From the NCBI GenBank assembly GCA_950295325.1, contig OX485807.1:49816440-49880439 (forward strand): a stretch of DNA of 64,000 nt, written 5' to 3'. This DNA is from Polytrichum commune (taxonomy: Eukaryota > Streptophyta > Polytrichopsida > Polytrichales > Polytrichaceae). Position 1 is the first letter of the stretch. Each line of letters opens with the position of its first letter. A program made the position numbers and the translations under genes. The notes under the pieces were generated by a model. The model had not been told where the DNA came from. It did no database searches and saw only the letters and a program-made list of their open reading frames with translations. Positions 32,700 through 45,200 of the stretch are shown here, piece after piece.

Positions 32700-33560
32700 C
32701 CTCTTCATCCTCAATGATCTTGTTGTACATGATCATTCATGCCTTCCACACACATTTCATCTTTGTTTCACTCCAGAACTGTGATGGATACCACACCACT
32801 CCCCACCTTGCTTGCAAGACCCCAAACTCCCATTCTACATCTTTCCGAAGCGCCTCTTGCATCTTCGCATACCATTTCTTTTTTTCATATTGCAGTTCAA
32901 AGATAGTCTTTTGAAAAATGATCCAATCTAGATAAGCTCCATCTGCTAGAAGGTTACACATATGATACTATAGGTTGTTTACTATAAATCTTGCGTTTGG
33001 GGCAATGCCTTGCAAATAATTCATTATGAGAGGAGAACGATCAACCACATTGATATTATTCAAAGATCCATGAATATCTATGAATGCGTGCCATATCCAC
33101 AAATCCTTTGTCACAATTACTTCCATGACCAAATTCCTTTCCCCATCCTTGTTTTGGTACTAACCTTGCTAAACCACATGATTTGTAATGAATCAAGTTC
33201 TTAATGTTCTTCCATGCCCAGTGAGTGCAATTCACTGATCCAAAACACTCCCAAAATCCATGCTTTCCATATTTCTTAGGACATTGGTCACCGTAGGCTC
33301 ACCGTAGGTCACAAGTGTTCTCGCCCAAATATCTCAATCACAACACTTGGAAATCAATAGAAACATTTTGTAGCAGTGGATTCACCAAATATGCTCCACA
33401 CTTCATCAAAATCATGCGCCATTCCATATGCAAACAATCTAAGAGTTGTTGTGATCTTTTGTACACTCGAGAGCCCAACTTTGCCAAGCACATCGCTTTT
33501 CTCTTGAAATAATACGTCATGGTTGACAACTGCATTATGAATTCAGTCAAACAATCAATT
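32700..33560 (-). pseudogene. PIF/Harbinger (ALP1/HARBI1-like) transposase pseudogene
   Basis: From right to left, 33550-33338 gives YYFKRKAMCLAKLGSRVYKR... (N-terminal YF-KLG block). About 33290-33180 gives KKYGKHGFWECFGSVNCTHW (first catalytic Asp region GSVDCTHW, here Asn). 33120-33001 gives LWIWHAFIDIHGSLNNINVV plus DRSPL (canonical NDINVLDRSPL). 32961-32737 gives LLADGAYLDW and EFGVLQARWGVV, then WKA-stop-MIMYNKIIEDEE (KACxIMHNMIIEDE). Such transposases are DDE enzymes that mobilise Tourist-type MITEs at TWA sites. Several stops and the D-to-N change inactivate it. Confidence 0.85.
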
Positions 33561-33699
33561 TTGCATTCTAAAACGTCATTTGAATATTTGTTTTTCTAGA
33601 AACATGGAGTATTGTGTAAAATAATCACCCATATTCGATCATGTGCTTCCTAAAACCCTCAATCATGTTTGACACCTTGCTAACTCGAGAGCCTTTCCA

Positions 33700-35700
33700 C
33701 CACGGCGACTCCTCCTACATTTAGATGCATAGTTGTTGGTGCATCAAGCTCACCATCGCCCAATACTGCTATGTCACCTCATCATCACTCAATAGATGCT
33801 CGTCCAACCAAACTCCATCTGTCATCGTGCAAATTTACATGGGCCCAAATTTTTTAGTGTTGTTGTGGGTTGGGTGAATTGAGCACCGTAAACCCTAAAT
33901 CTAGACGGCAACAAGTCACCTAGTGAACTAGCAATAACGTAGCCTTTTCCCATGGTGCAATGCAGATGCTCTTATAGCCTAACAAGTCATACTGGCCGAA
34001 TCAAGGTGAAATTGTGCCCCATTCCACCAATGATATTGATAGTTTGTTTTCCTCTTCATGGTTGATACAATAATGCATGTAAAAGCAAACAAATTCGTGT
34101 AGCTTAAAGAATAAAGATGCATTTAGTTGTTGCTTGGTCCAAATGGTGGCAACCTTAGTCTTTTCTTCCCCAAAGTATGAAGAGTTCATTTTCCATGTTG
34201 TCTCTCTAAACTTTTCCCTATTCAAATTGATATGTAGTAACAACAAATTATGATCTTCAATCAAATTTGACACTTCACAATACAAGCTAAAGGAGATGAA
34301 ATGGAGTTGCAGCGCAAAAATAATAATAATAAAAGAATAAAAATAAAAATAAAAATCTATCAAACCTAGCAAGAATAAGAGTTTCATTTTCTCTAGAATT
34401 GTCCCATAATTAAAGTATCCCAGAATCTTAAGAGAAGAAATCCTCCACCGTAAACTTGGTTTTAACTTGATTCCATGTCAAATCTTCGTTTAGTCCCATA
34501 GGTTGACTACAAGAAATGAAGGATCTATCTAAAACAAACTCTATCAAGTTAAAATCACATGTGATTATCCATCTACAATACGTGGCTAAAGAACTTTATG
34601 CCATTTCCCACTTAAAATAGTGTTTAGATACGTTAGTAGAAGCAGAGAGATCAAGAATGCCAAGGATATCTCATTCTATCCCTGAGACACGTATTGATTG
34701 CGCCCGGTTATCAACAAGGGTGACATGGCCTATGACCAATGTCAGAGTTGTAGACTCATGCACATAGTAATTCCATTGTGTCCAACAACAATTGCACAAT
34801 GTTCATCATTTTGATTGCATTGGCCCTCCGTATAGCAAAAGGAATCAAACTTCCATAACATCCGGACATGTTTGTCTACATTATTTCCACGGAGTTTGTG
34901 CTCTTGTACATATTAATTAGGAACCTTAGGATGAATGCCATAAATGTAGTTACGGACTATGCCCGCTTTAAGGTTGGTGTTGAGGCCATGCATGTGAGGA
35001 GGCATAAAATCATCAACAAGACAAGGATGAGTTGGCTCATCCATCCATACTTTGGCATTGTCACGACCTTGCGCCCTTGCCACAAACTAAAGTTAGGGAT
35101 GGAATTATCCTCATGAGCACTCTTGTTCTTGGGTGAGAGCTTGGCTCCCTTGAGGTTTATCTCTTTACCCCATGGATTGCCTTAGGATTATTGGGGAGGA
35201 GGCCAATCACTATGAATGATGAGGGACCAAGTTCAAAGGGGCGTTGGTGTTGATTGGAGAAAGTTGAGAGCGAGCTTGCATTGCGTTGAATTTCCTTGAT
35301 CCACCTACTACAAGGGAGTTGGTGTTGGCCACATGTTCCAAACCATCTTTAAAAACATTTATTTCCTCCTAACCATTATGTCCAAAGTGTGTTGACATCG
35401 TGATTGAGATTGGACTATTCTAATAACAATGCTTACATGAGTGATTGCATAGCCACCTCCGACGGATTGTGAGGCTATGATCCCCATTTTTATTCTAAAG
35501 TGTGCAATCTTCTCAATTAACATGGATTCCTACAACATTATTACACCCATACCAAAAGGTTTTGTAGGCAAATTTCCAATCTAGCAAACTTGTGCAGATT
35601 AGTTAATTAATTTACCAAAACTTGGACTAGGACTCTAAAAAATAAAAACTGAAAATTTGTTTTTTCTTGAATTTTTATCAAATTCGGTTAAGTTTTTGTT
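33700..35700. other. Intergenic stretch without a supported gene
   Basis: The longest - strand ORF (34387-34001) is Lys/Leu/Phe-rich with an AT-driven start, and I recognise nothing in it. It could be decayed upstream sequence of the Harbinger element (these usually carry a second, Myb/trihelix-like ORF), but no such motif is visible. Confidence 0.4.
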
Positions 35701-35756
35701 TTTAATCAATAAATACCCAATAAATAAGTACCAGGTGTTCATAATGCACATGCATA

Positions 35757-36193
35757 ACTACTTCAGACCTTGGACAACTAACCAACTAATTTAATTATTA
35801 GTTAACTAGTTTCCTTTCGTAATTATAGTTGTTCGTGATTTGACCTGCCAAAAAATGTAGTTAACTATAGTTGTTTTAAATCCAGTCTGCCAAAAAAGTA
35901 GTGAAGTATAGTTATATCTAGTTACCTAAAGTTGATCGCAACATGTTCATGGAATTTTGTTGTAGTGTTATAGTTTCACTAGTGTGTTATTTGTGTTGGT
36001 GGTGTACATGAAGGTTCCGGAGCCCAACATTGTGAGTGATCGTATAAAGGCATTTCTTGACGATCCTCAATATCCTCAAAGACCCTCAACTAGAGCAAAT
36101 CAAGAGGCGAACTTCTTCAAATATACATTAATGCTTGAAATTTTTCTAGATAACTATAGTTATGTTGGTAGTTGTCCAAGGTCTGAACTACTT
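35757..36193. mobile_element. TIR element candidate (~437 bp)
   Basis: Left end aactacttcagaccttggac + aactaaccaac and, reverse-complemented, right end aagtagttcagaccttggac + aactaccaac are inverted repeats of about 30 bp with few mismatches. The interior is rich in 'tagttaactatagttg' phrases. No target duplication was found, and the short ORF 35984-36241 spans the right end and is unlikely to be a gene. Confidence 0.5.
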
Positions 36194-36239
36194 CAAACCT
36201 CAAAATCCTTTTTGGAGATGAATGTTTGCTTGATATTGT

Positions 36240-37099
36240 AGCATTTCTTAGCATAACACAACTCCAACAAAAGTCTTTCCTTGAAGACAATCAAGCTCCG
36301 AAACTTCATACCACATTTCCCTCCTCAAACTTCCTTCACCTCTTGGAAGAGCTTGTTGAAATGCATTTATATCTTTTGCATAAGAGATTTGGTTCAAAAA
36401 CTTCTTGCCGTTGGTGGTATTTTTTAAGTTTCGTTGATAACTTTGCCCACATCTTCAACAACTTTTGGGAGATCAACAACATTGGTCCAAGGGCATTGTG
36501 TAATGGTATTGGAGAGGTGATAACCCCGATTGGCTAACACAATATCATTGATAGTGGGCAAACTTCATAATCTTTCCAAGCCTTGGGTCCCCTTTTCAAC
36601 CTTCACCCCGGAGTTAAGACGTTGATGATATATTATTGAATATATCTAAAGTCACACTCCTTTGTTGGAGCACGTAACACCATATCGTTCAAAACCTAGC
36701 TAGGAGCTCAAGGCACTACCAAACTCGATTTGGATTAGCAAGTCTTGAATGGCGAGGTTTCACTAGCATCAATTCATGGGCATATTACATGTGAAGGCAC
36801 AACTTGCTTGGGCGATACTTGCAACCATTTGGGTCCCATCATGTCGCGCCACTCAAGCCCTTGGACTATGGGATGCTCGATGCGGGCACAAACATTCGCA
36901 ATTAACCATGTTACCATTCAATAGGATTCAACACCCAGTTAGGTTTCCTTAGTTCATGTGCCCTTGCATAGTTATTCAAGGTCCTTGAGATTCTTAATTT
37001 CGTAATTTGTAGACATCAACTCACGATCTCTTCTTAGTTGCATAAACCTCCTATAAACATCCCATTTAGTGTGCCCCCACTATTCATCATCGAGACACA
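36240..37099. other. Intergenic stretch without a gene
   Basis: Short spurious ORFs only. Confidence 0.4.
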
Positions 37100-37102
37100 T
37101 TA

Positions 37103-37496
37103 GAGCATCCTCAGTCGGTCTAGGTAAAGCTCACTGCAAACCAAAACCTATCTTTTGACTGACCTAAAATTAGAAACTGAAATTACCATCATTAGAAGCA
37201 CACCTAAATAAACGTGAGATATTTCTCAAGAAAAAAGAATTGTAAAAATTTGACGTAGGTGAAACCCCTCATTGAAAACACCACATTTTCAAAATTTAGA
37301 GGGAGTGCACCAAATCTTGCTTAAAAATGGAAAGATCCTCCCACACTCCCTCCAAATTTTTGACATTTAGAGGGAGTTTGGGAGGATCTTTCCATTTTTA
37401 AGCAAGATTTGGTGCACTCCCTCTAAATTTTGAGCATTTTAAGCAAGATAGGTCTTGGTTTGCAGTGAGCTTTACCTAGACCGACTGAGGATGCTC
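37103..37496. mobile_element. Long-TIR PIF/Harbinger-like MITE (394 bp) with TTA duplication
   Basis: The ends GAGCATCCTCAGTCGGTCTA and its exact inverted copy extend for more than 45 bp with a few mismatches, flanked by TTA at 37100-37102 and 37497-37499. A second inverted pair of about 60 bp lies inside (37276-37334 against 37374-37430, 'tagagggagtgcaccaaatc' ... and its complement), so most of the element folds into one hairpin. The near-identity of the arms suggests a fairly recent insertion. Confidence 0.85.
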
Positions 37497-38369
37497 TTAC
37501 TTGTCTTTGCATTTGATAAGTGACAACCACAAAGGGTGTCATATGATGCTTGATTCCACATGACAAGTCATGTAGATGACTCTAATGAACAAGACGCGTC
37601 ACTTTTAATGCCACACCAAATTAGTACCAAGTAACATTTAAATCACAATGTTTTTATCTCAAACTTTAGTAAACTCCCTAAACTTCCACCGTATTAGGTC
37701 AAACCACCCCCGCCTCAAGGGCACATTGTCACTTACACTTAGCATTGAGGGCTTGTGAACCATTAAAATACAAGCTTGTTTTGATTAGATTAGAGGTGGA
37801 CCGCGAACATGGACCTTCTCATGATTTGTGTGCTTCCAATGGTCCACGGGCCCTCGACTTGAGTGTAAAGAAGGACATAACTTCCAACCACTTGCCACAA
37901 TAGGCCGGTCTATTGGCCGGATGATAACTTGCAACGGAACCAAGGCAAGGGTGTTCATGGGGAGAGGAAATCGCTCGCTCACCCCACCTCGCTATCCGTA
38001 CCACCATCACCACCACCACCGGGAAAGAAGGGGAGGGGGGGAGAGAGAAAAGAAAAGAAAAGGGAGAAAATACCCTAAAACAATTATAGCTTTGATTGAC
38101 CACAACCAACCAATCGGTCATGCCCACTCACACCCCTTCCATAAATAAACGATGAGAGGAAACGACCAACCGCTCGAGCCCCTCCCCGGTGGGGGTGGAG
38201 CCCCGTCCACCCGTTTCCTTTTAAGTGGGGGGGCATATACTCATATAATAATAATAAGCGAGGCTTAAAGTTTGGCTTGGCTTGGTTTGGGACGGTTGAG
38301 CTCCACGGTTCGCTGTGCCGGCCTTTTGGCCCAATGACCGAGGACGAGCCCGACTGCTAGTTACGGATG

Positions 38370-38770
38370 CACCGGTTGAGCTTGAGAAATAGCCGGGACT
38401 CAAAGAGAAGAGGTAACATGTGTTGATGAACACTTCTTTGGAGTCGATGTTGCACCAAAAAAGGGAGTTGGAGAAGGCGGAATTCAATTCCCATCATTTG
38501 TGTTCAAGACCTCGACATGTTTTCTTCCTCACGTGCATGCATTCGATCGAATATGCCGTTCGGAGCCGTTGCCGTTGGTTAGGCTAACTTGGGATCTTAA
38601 TGTTCAAAAGTTGGAGAATGTTGCCGTTCAACACTTTGGGAAAATTAACCCATCGTTTTAGAGGGATCCATAGAACACACTTAAGATTCGTAAAGAAAAA
38701 ACCGAACGATCACAACATCACCTAACCGGTTGGACTTGGAAACACTAGGGATCAAAAATCTTCCCGGACA
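38370..38770. repeat. Dispersed repeat family P, interrupted copy
   Basis: The first block, 'ggttgagcttgagaaatagc', lies near 38372. After about 240 bp of other sequence the remaining blocks resume at 38638 ('aaaattaacccatcgtttta', 'ccggttggacttggaaacac', 'cttcccggacacc'). The family's usual spacing is a few tens of bases, so this copy contains an insertion. Confidence 0.45.
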
Positions 38771-38790
38771 CCGTTCCCAAGTTCCGGCCT

Positions 38791-38850
38791 TCTTCCTTCC
38801 TTCCTTCCTTTCCTTCCCTTCCCTCCCTTCCCTTCCCACCACCCCCCCCC
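38791..38850. repeat. (TTCC)n microsatellite and C-run
   Basis: TTCC/TTCCC units followed by a run of C. Confidence 0.75.
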
Positions 38851-39084
38851 CGCGGGCCCGCTAATTAAAATAAAATACCCTACCTAGCCATCGTTGCACT
38901 TTTGATGGGTCCCACCAATTTGGCCACAAGCCCATGCCCACCACCAATTTGGTATCGGTTGACAGGGTCCTCGAAATGAGCCGAGGAGGACTGTCCCTCC
39001 CTCCCACTTCACTTCCGAGCCCGTCTTTGTTGAGGACACCGGGCTCCGGATGGGATGGGATGGGAATGGGAATGGATGATTTTC

Positions 39085-39322
39085 ATCCACACTCTCCACA
39101 AGTTGGTCAAAGTTTTTATTATTATTTTTGTTGTTGTTGTTGTTATAGGACGCACGGGTGCACGGCCAAGGATTTGTGGAAGCCATGTACGATGAAGGTA
39201 AGAATTTGGGAAGTTCTTGTTTCTCAGAGCCACCCCTTATAACTCCTCCTTTAAACTCTAGTCCAAGTTGAGGACGTTGTGGTTTGGTTGGGGTAATCTT
39301 CATCCACACTCTCCACAAGTTG
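39085..39322. repeat. 24-bp direct repeats around a 190-bp segment
   Basis: 'ttcatccacactctccacaa' plus 'gttg' occurs at about 39085-39108 and again at 39299-39322. Between them is a (TTG)n run and non-coding DNA. It may be a local duplication or an unusually long target duplication. Confidence 0.5.
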
Positions 39323-39329
39323 TAAGTTT

Positions 39330-41035
39330 AGATGTGGTGTGTAGTAGGGAGTGTGGGCATGTTTTCAGGGGATCATGTTGACTTAGGTCAACTGCAGGTG
39401 AAAGTGTTGGGAATTCTTTATACCTTTGATCTTTGTTGGTTCTGTATCATATCGTGGAATAGAAGCATTGTGAAGATTACCTTTGAGTGGTAGTAGGGTC
39501 TGGGTAATGTGTATCAGAAGTTTATGAATAGGGTGTGGTGGAGCTCAGTGGAAGCTTAGTGAAATTTCCAATTTAATATGAAAGAAGCTAGTAATTGTAA
39601 TCGATTGCTTTTAACATGCCATTTTAGGACAATGCCTCTCATGGCAAAGTCGCATTCCTTTGTTATCCTTGAAAGCTTTGAATTGATATAGTGAGATTAA
39701 GTTGGAGTGACTTAGTCAAAAACTTATAGGAGGTAAGCTTTTATACCATGGTAAGTCAACGCTCATGTGCCCAAATGAAACTTTACTTTTGTGTTAGGTT
39801 ATTTACTTCAAGATTTTTTAAACACTAGTTTATGACATGTGGGTTATTAACTTCAAAAATAAACCGTATTGAAGTTGCCATGGTGCACGTTTCGTTGTTA
39901 TTGGGTGCGTCGTTGCATGTTCCTATGAGGATTGCACCGCTACCAATAAATTACATGGTGGATTGCATCGACCTCAATGCATTTCCCATGAAGAATGTTT
40001 TCCACTTATATGAATTGATACATGCATGTGAGCGGTGTGTTAATCTAAGGATGAACACCACAAATGCATGTGTTTAAAGGAAATTGGATTGCGTGCTCAA
40101 TTTTTTTTTAACTATTCTAGATTCAGCGATCAACATAATTGTGAGTGTGTAGAGAGAGAGAGAGAGAGAGAGAGAGCCTCTTGGATAATGACTATGAGCT
40201 TGATTTGGATTTGCTAATCATTTTACAACAACCCAAATGATTTCAATTTAGAAATGAAATTGAGATGCCTATTGGAAAAGTAATGCAAGGGTGGACAAGC
40301 AAAGGAGGGGTTAGGGTCCGGGGCACCACACAACAACTACCAACTGTTAATTTTAGTTGCCGCACCATCTTCATTCTCAATATGGAAATAGCGAGGTTTA
40401 GGATTTCAGTATTGGGAAAAAACATTACTATTTTTATCCACTTGGGCAATATTGTTTTTGGCAACATATAATGAATGTGTGAGTGCAAGGTTGCACTAGG
40501 TGGACATCAAAAGAGGTCCACCTCGCCTCCGTTGTATTTCAAAACACATTATTTTCACGACAACCAAATTAGGTTTGGCACAATAAAATGGTTTTTTGGG
40601 TTGGTCCATTCAGTTTGAGATATCTCATACTAATCACATGCTTAACATCCTGAGACGAGTGGGGCTGCTTCAAAAAACTAACCATTCAAGACCCGCCTAC
40701 CTTATTAATGTGGGGGCTTGGCACTTGGCACTCGCCCCGGTGCATTACCCTACACATAACCTATATACATTCCAAAACAATCACCTTGTGAGGCGCACTT
40801 TGTGTTGGAGTTGTCCCCTACATAACTCCATTAGAGATAAGTTTCAGTCACTATTTGTGTATGTAGTATTAGGGAGTCTCAAGCCTCTCTTTCAATTGGA
40901 CCATCAAGTCGATACTAGCCTCTCTCTCACAAAGGCTACAACACTCCGCCACTCTAGGGAATTAGGCCGGTTTCACACCATCCTAATGTACTTTTAGTCC
41001 CATAAACCTTTTGGCTTCTTGGACTTCAAAACCAT
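39330..41035. other. Intergenic stretch without a gene
   Basis: Includes a (GA)n microsatellite at about 40149-40176. Short ORFs only; nothing recognisable. Confidence 0.4.
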
Positions 41036-41039
41036 TTCG

Positions 41040-41290
41040 TTTTGTTTCAATTTGTCACCAAACTTTGCGATTAGGAAACAAGGGCATAATCAGCCAAAAT
41101 CCTAGTGTTCCCAAGTCCAACCAATTGCATGTTGTGGTCGTTTGTTTTCTTCTTCTTTGTTACGTTGAGTTATATTCCATAGATTCCTCTAAAATGCTGG
41201 GCAGTGTTCCGAAAATCTGGAAGTTCAACCAGTTTGTTCTCAAACTCAATTGGTTCATCTGTAACCAGCGGTCGGCTCTGCCCATTCATT
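41040..41290. repeat. Dispersed repeat family P, reverse copy
   Basis: Reverse-complement matches to the family blocks: 'tagtgttcccaagtccaacc', 'tagattcctctaaaatgc' and 'gaagttcaaccagtttg'. There is foreign sequence between the blocks. Confidence 0.45.
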
Positions 41291-41549
41291 GTCGGAAAAA
41301 AGTTGGGGAAAAAGTCTGGGGAAAAAGTTTGGGAAAAAGCAAAGCACTCAGATAATAATAAGGTCTCTAGTTGGGTAGGTCAACCTCCTATACCTTGTTA
41401 AAAAAGCAGCGGAGGAATCCGAGCTGCTGCCGCCCAGTATATACCCGCCGAGCCAGCCACACGTCCCAGACACCCGGCCTATACCCGCCGGGTAGGGACA
41501 ACCCTACCTGACAGCCCGCCGCCAGCCCATTATTGATTGATAGGGGCCC

Positions 41550-41710
41550 AGTACGATCCAATACCCGGGTGTATCTACTCCCAATGTAGGTGTCAACAAC
41601 GGTATAAAGGACCTACCCGTGGGTATCGAAATTGTAATACTCGTCAAATATTGATATTCGGTGGGTGGGTTTGTCAAGGTGAGAGAACCCGCGTTATCAT
41701 TTGGGTCGTT
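41550..41710. repeat. Dispersed repeat family N, reverse copy
   Basis: 'tgtaatactcgtcaaatatt' + 'gatattcggtgggtgggttt' + 'gtcaaggtgagagaa' is the reverse complement of the block 'ctctcaccttgacatacccaccaaatatcaat...' present at 57680 and 59505. Confidence 0.5.
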
Positions 41711-41924
41711 ACCACTCCAAATCATGTTGATATTGCCTATTTTATCATGTCTAAATGATGGCATACATTATTTGGAACCTATTATCATTCAATGCCTCTA
41801 TCCAACCAAAATATCATCAAATATCCACACCTTATTGGTATCGAATATTTCAAAATCTTCATTATAGACACCCAAATGATATCATATTAAACACTTGACC
41901 ACTATTGGTATCTACACTTCTACG

Positions 41925-42135
41925 GGGAGAACCGGGTGCGAGGTACCGATAAACCGGTTGAAGTTCAAGAGCTTAGGGAAATTATCGATCGTTTTAGAGG
42001 AATTTGTAGAATATACGCCAATTTCACAAAGAAAGAAAAACCAAAAGACTTCAACACGTAACCCAGTCGGACTCGGAAACACTAGGACATTGACCGACTA
42101 ATGCCCCCCAAAATCTCCCCGGACACTGCCCAGTT
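41925..42135. repeat. Dispersed repeat family P, copy
   Basis: Runs from 'cggggagaaccgggtgcg' through 'aaaccggttgaagttcaag', 'cgttttagaggaatttgtag' and 'gactcggaaacactaggac' to 'ctccccggacactgccc'. The two ends are weakly inverted (cgggaag/cttcccg type). A (CTAC)n run follows. Confidence 0.55.
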
Positions 42136-42299
42136 ACCTACCTACCTACCTACCAACCTACCAACCAGGCGGGTCAGGGAGTGTGGTGGGTATCTAGTTG
42201 CCAGCATGAGGGCAGGCGGATGCGATTTTCTTTCTGTCAACATAACAATGACAAGATCCGATTTGGAGTAGTGAATATTTTTGCAATATTTATATAATT

Positions 42300-45200
42300 T
42301 GCATTTCACATTTCCTGCGGGGCTATGAGTCACCGGGCATGGATGATGATGATGATGATGATGATGGTGGCAGGGTCATGGGATTTCTTCTTCCTTTTTG
42401 CTTTGATTTCTTCCTTTTCTAACTTTGTCGCTGTCGCCAAGTAGAGTAGTATGTAGTGGTGGTGGTGGTAGCTTGTTTGTTGTTGTGGTGGATGATATTC
42501 AAGAAGAAGAAGAAAGGAGGTGGAGAGCATGATCAAATGAAGGAGATGATTGGTTCGGGTGTTAAGTTAATTGAATCGAATCGTTTCTTCATTGTTTTTG
42601 TGTGACAAAAGTCGGTTTGGTTTGGTTTGGTTTGGTTTTGTTTTGTTTTGTTGTGTATTGATTTTGGTGTTGGGCTGGCGACGGTGGTGGTGGTGGTGCC
42701 CCGCGTGCTAGCTTTTTGGAGTGGTATGGTAAGTAGGCCAACATGGATGGGGCAAGCTTTTGACATATTGTCGAGTGGAGGTTAACAAGTATAAATGATT
42801 AACTTAGGGTTGAGTGGCAAGGAATAGGTAGAAGAAGGCTAGGGTTGGGAGAATTCCAAAGAGATCAAGGATGAATTGATAGATGAAGAAGAAACATGCA
42901 GCATGAAAAAAGTAAATGAGAGAAACGAGGGAAAAATTAGGTTGAAAGATTGCAGGGTGAAGAATTCTTTTGGGAGAAACGAGGAGGATAAGCTACTTAA
43001 GCTAAGTGAAGCTAAGGTAAGGTAAGGTAAGCCAAGCTGAGACAAAGGATGAATGATGCAGGGTGAGGTCACGAAATATTTTTATTGGGTCTTCACCTGT
43101 ATTCACATACCTAATTCACCTGTACAAACAATCACATTGAGGGAAAAGAGGAGGAGTGAGTACCTTGGGGGACGGAGGATGCTGGCAGGGTGAAAAAATG
43201 GAGAGGCAAGAACTTGAGAGGAGTAAGTAAGTTAGTTGATGACCTTAGATGATGATGATGACGATGCTGCTGGGCAGTGACTCCAGATTGAAAACTGAAG
43301 ACAAGGAGGAACTTATATTCATGTAAGACTTGTTGAGTGGTATTAGCCACTGAACATTACTGACAAAGGAGAGACGATGATGATCATTGTCGATGAAAAT
43401 GGAGATGAGGAAATGATCATTGTAGAGAAAAAAGGAGTGGTAGAATAGAATAGGGTAAGTGGAGTAGAGTAGAGTAGAGTAGAGTAGGGTGGGGTGGGGT
43501 GGGGTCAGTGGCCAGGCAGGCAGGAGGAGTGGGCGACCGGGGCGGGTGGGAATGTGAGCGACTAACATAGAGGCTGGTGGTCACACGGCCTGTGTATAAA
43601 GAAGGAAGGGAGTTGGGAAAAGTGCAAGTTCTTTACTTATGGGGGAATTTTTTGGGTTGCAACTGGTAACAGACGGCTCCTGTTGCATTGCATTGGGATT
43701 TGGGGTGTTCTGGCTGGCTGTAGAATCATCACCATCACCATGATGAAGTAGCGTAGTAAGTTAGGGGTGGTTACTGTGTGGATGGATGTGAAGGAAGGGT
43801 GGAGGGGAGGAAAGGAAAGGAGATGAGAGGAGGAGAGAGAGTCGGAGTAATTAGGCTTAAGTGTATTAGGAGGTCGCTGCTGCTTCCCCGCTGATGAGGG
43901 ACGACAATAGTGATTTTTGAGTTAGCAAAGCCACAGTGATGATGGCTGATGGTAAGGTTAACCCATCCCATCCCATCCCATCCCATCCCATCCCAGCCCA
44001 GCCAGGTGAAGTGAAGTGAAGTGAAGTGAAGGGCTATGGAATGGAGGAATGGGGTCTGTCACTCAGGCCTGAAGTGTTCAGTGTTGCTATTCATCATCAG
44101 CAGTGATAATATTGCTGGACGAGATTGTGGCGTCACAACTGTTGAGGGCGTAGGGGGAAGGGAAGGGAAGGGAAGGAGCCTGGATGCGGAAGGGAGCATT
44201 GTTATTGATGAAGAGGGAGCGAGGGCCATTGATGAAGCCCAGTTGTTGAGTGGCTTCTTAGCCATCGCTCTGCTCTGCTCTACTCTAGTCTGCTCGGCAC
44301 GAGTGAGTTCGGGAAGAGGAGTTCGGGTTGAGGGACTTAAAGCATCCTTCCTTATTAAGTTAAGAGGAGGAAGGAGTGGGGAGGGGATATGTTGGTGGAG
44401 TGCGTTTGTTTGTGTTGTGGCAACAACTCATTCTTCACTCTTGTCGCTACTAGGGTTGACCAGGAGTGTTGTTGGAGAGTGTGATTGATGAGCGAGCTGT
44501 TGTTGAAGAAGACGAAGAATCTGTTGTCAATTGCGATAAAAGTAGGTAGCTTGAGGTGATTCTCGCCTCCATCTCCACCTCCATCTCCGGTGTGCAAGCC
44601 GGCTGCCTGTCTTTTGTTTGTGTCATACACATCATCTCTCCATCTCCATCTCCACATCCACATCCATATCCAGGTTTATGTGGAATCCAACATCGAGTGT
44701 TTATGTGGACTGCAGTCTGCAGAAGGCATTGAGGATTGTGTGTCCAGCAGCCCCAAACAAGGAGTTGTGCCAATTTTGAGTGCTGCTGTATTTTGAGGTT
44801 TTCACAGTACACAGCAGAGCAATTTGGACATGCACACGGAATTGCTGCTCCTGTCTGTTTGTTGTGGGGGAGAGAAGTGGGGCTTCTGATCTGTTAGAGA
44901 TTGGTTTGGGACCTGCACCCATCGGAGCTAATTTGCATTGGAAGGAGGGCAATCTCTGCTCTGGCTTGGTCATTCGGAATGACCAAAGTCATTCCAATCC
45001 AAATGGTCAGTCAGCGAGGCTCCTTGTAGTTGCTTGCTTGCGAAAAGAGGAGAGGAGAGGAGAGGAGAGGAGAGGTTGGAGAGTAGGCCGGATCAACACT
45101 CACCCGCCGGCTGGTTGATTGAAGCGTTGGGCGAGGTCACCAGATTGATTTCAGCTGGACAGACCAGACAGACAGACAGGTGTATAAGATGTAAACCTCT

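Noticed and set aside
36226-36537. 103-codon + strand ORF
   Set aside because: No recognisable family and no supporting context; composition like the surrounding intergenic DNA.
38884-39318. 144-codon - strand ORF with a repeated DENHP-like phrase
   Set aside because: The phrase comes from the 24-bp direct repeat and the (AAC)n array; no domain.
44036-44812. ORFs of 100-150 codons on both strands upstream of TPS1
   Set aside because: They overlap each other and the tandem repeats, have no domain signature, and owe their length to the purine-rich composition.
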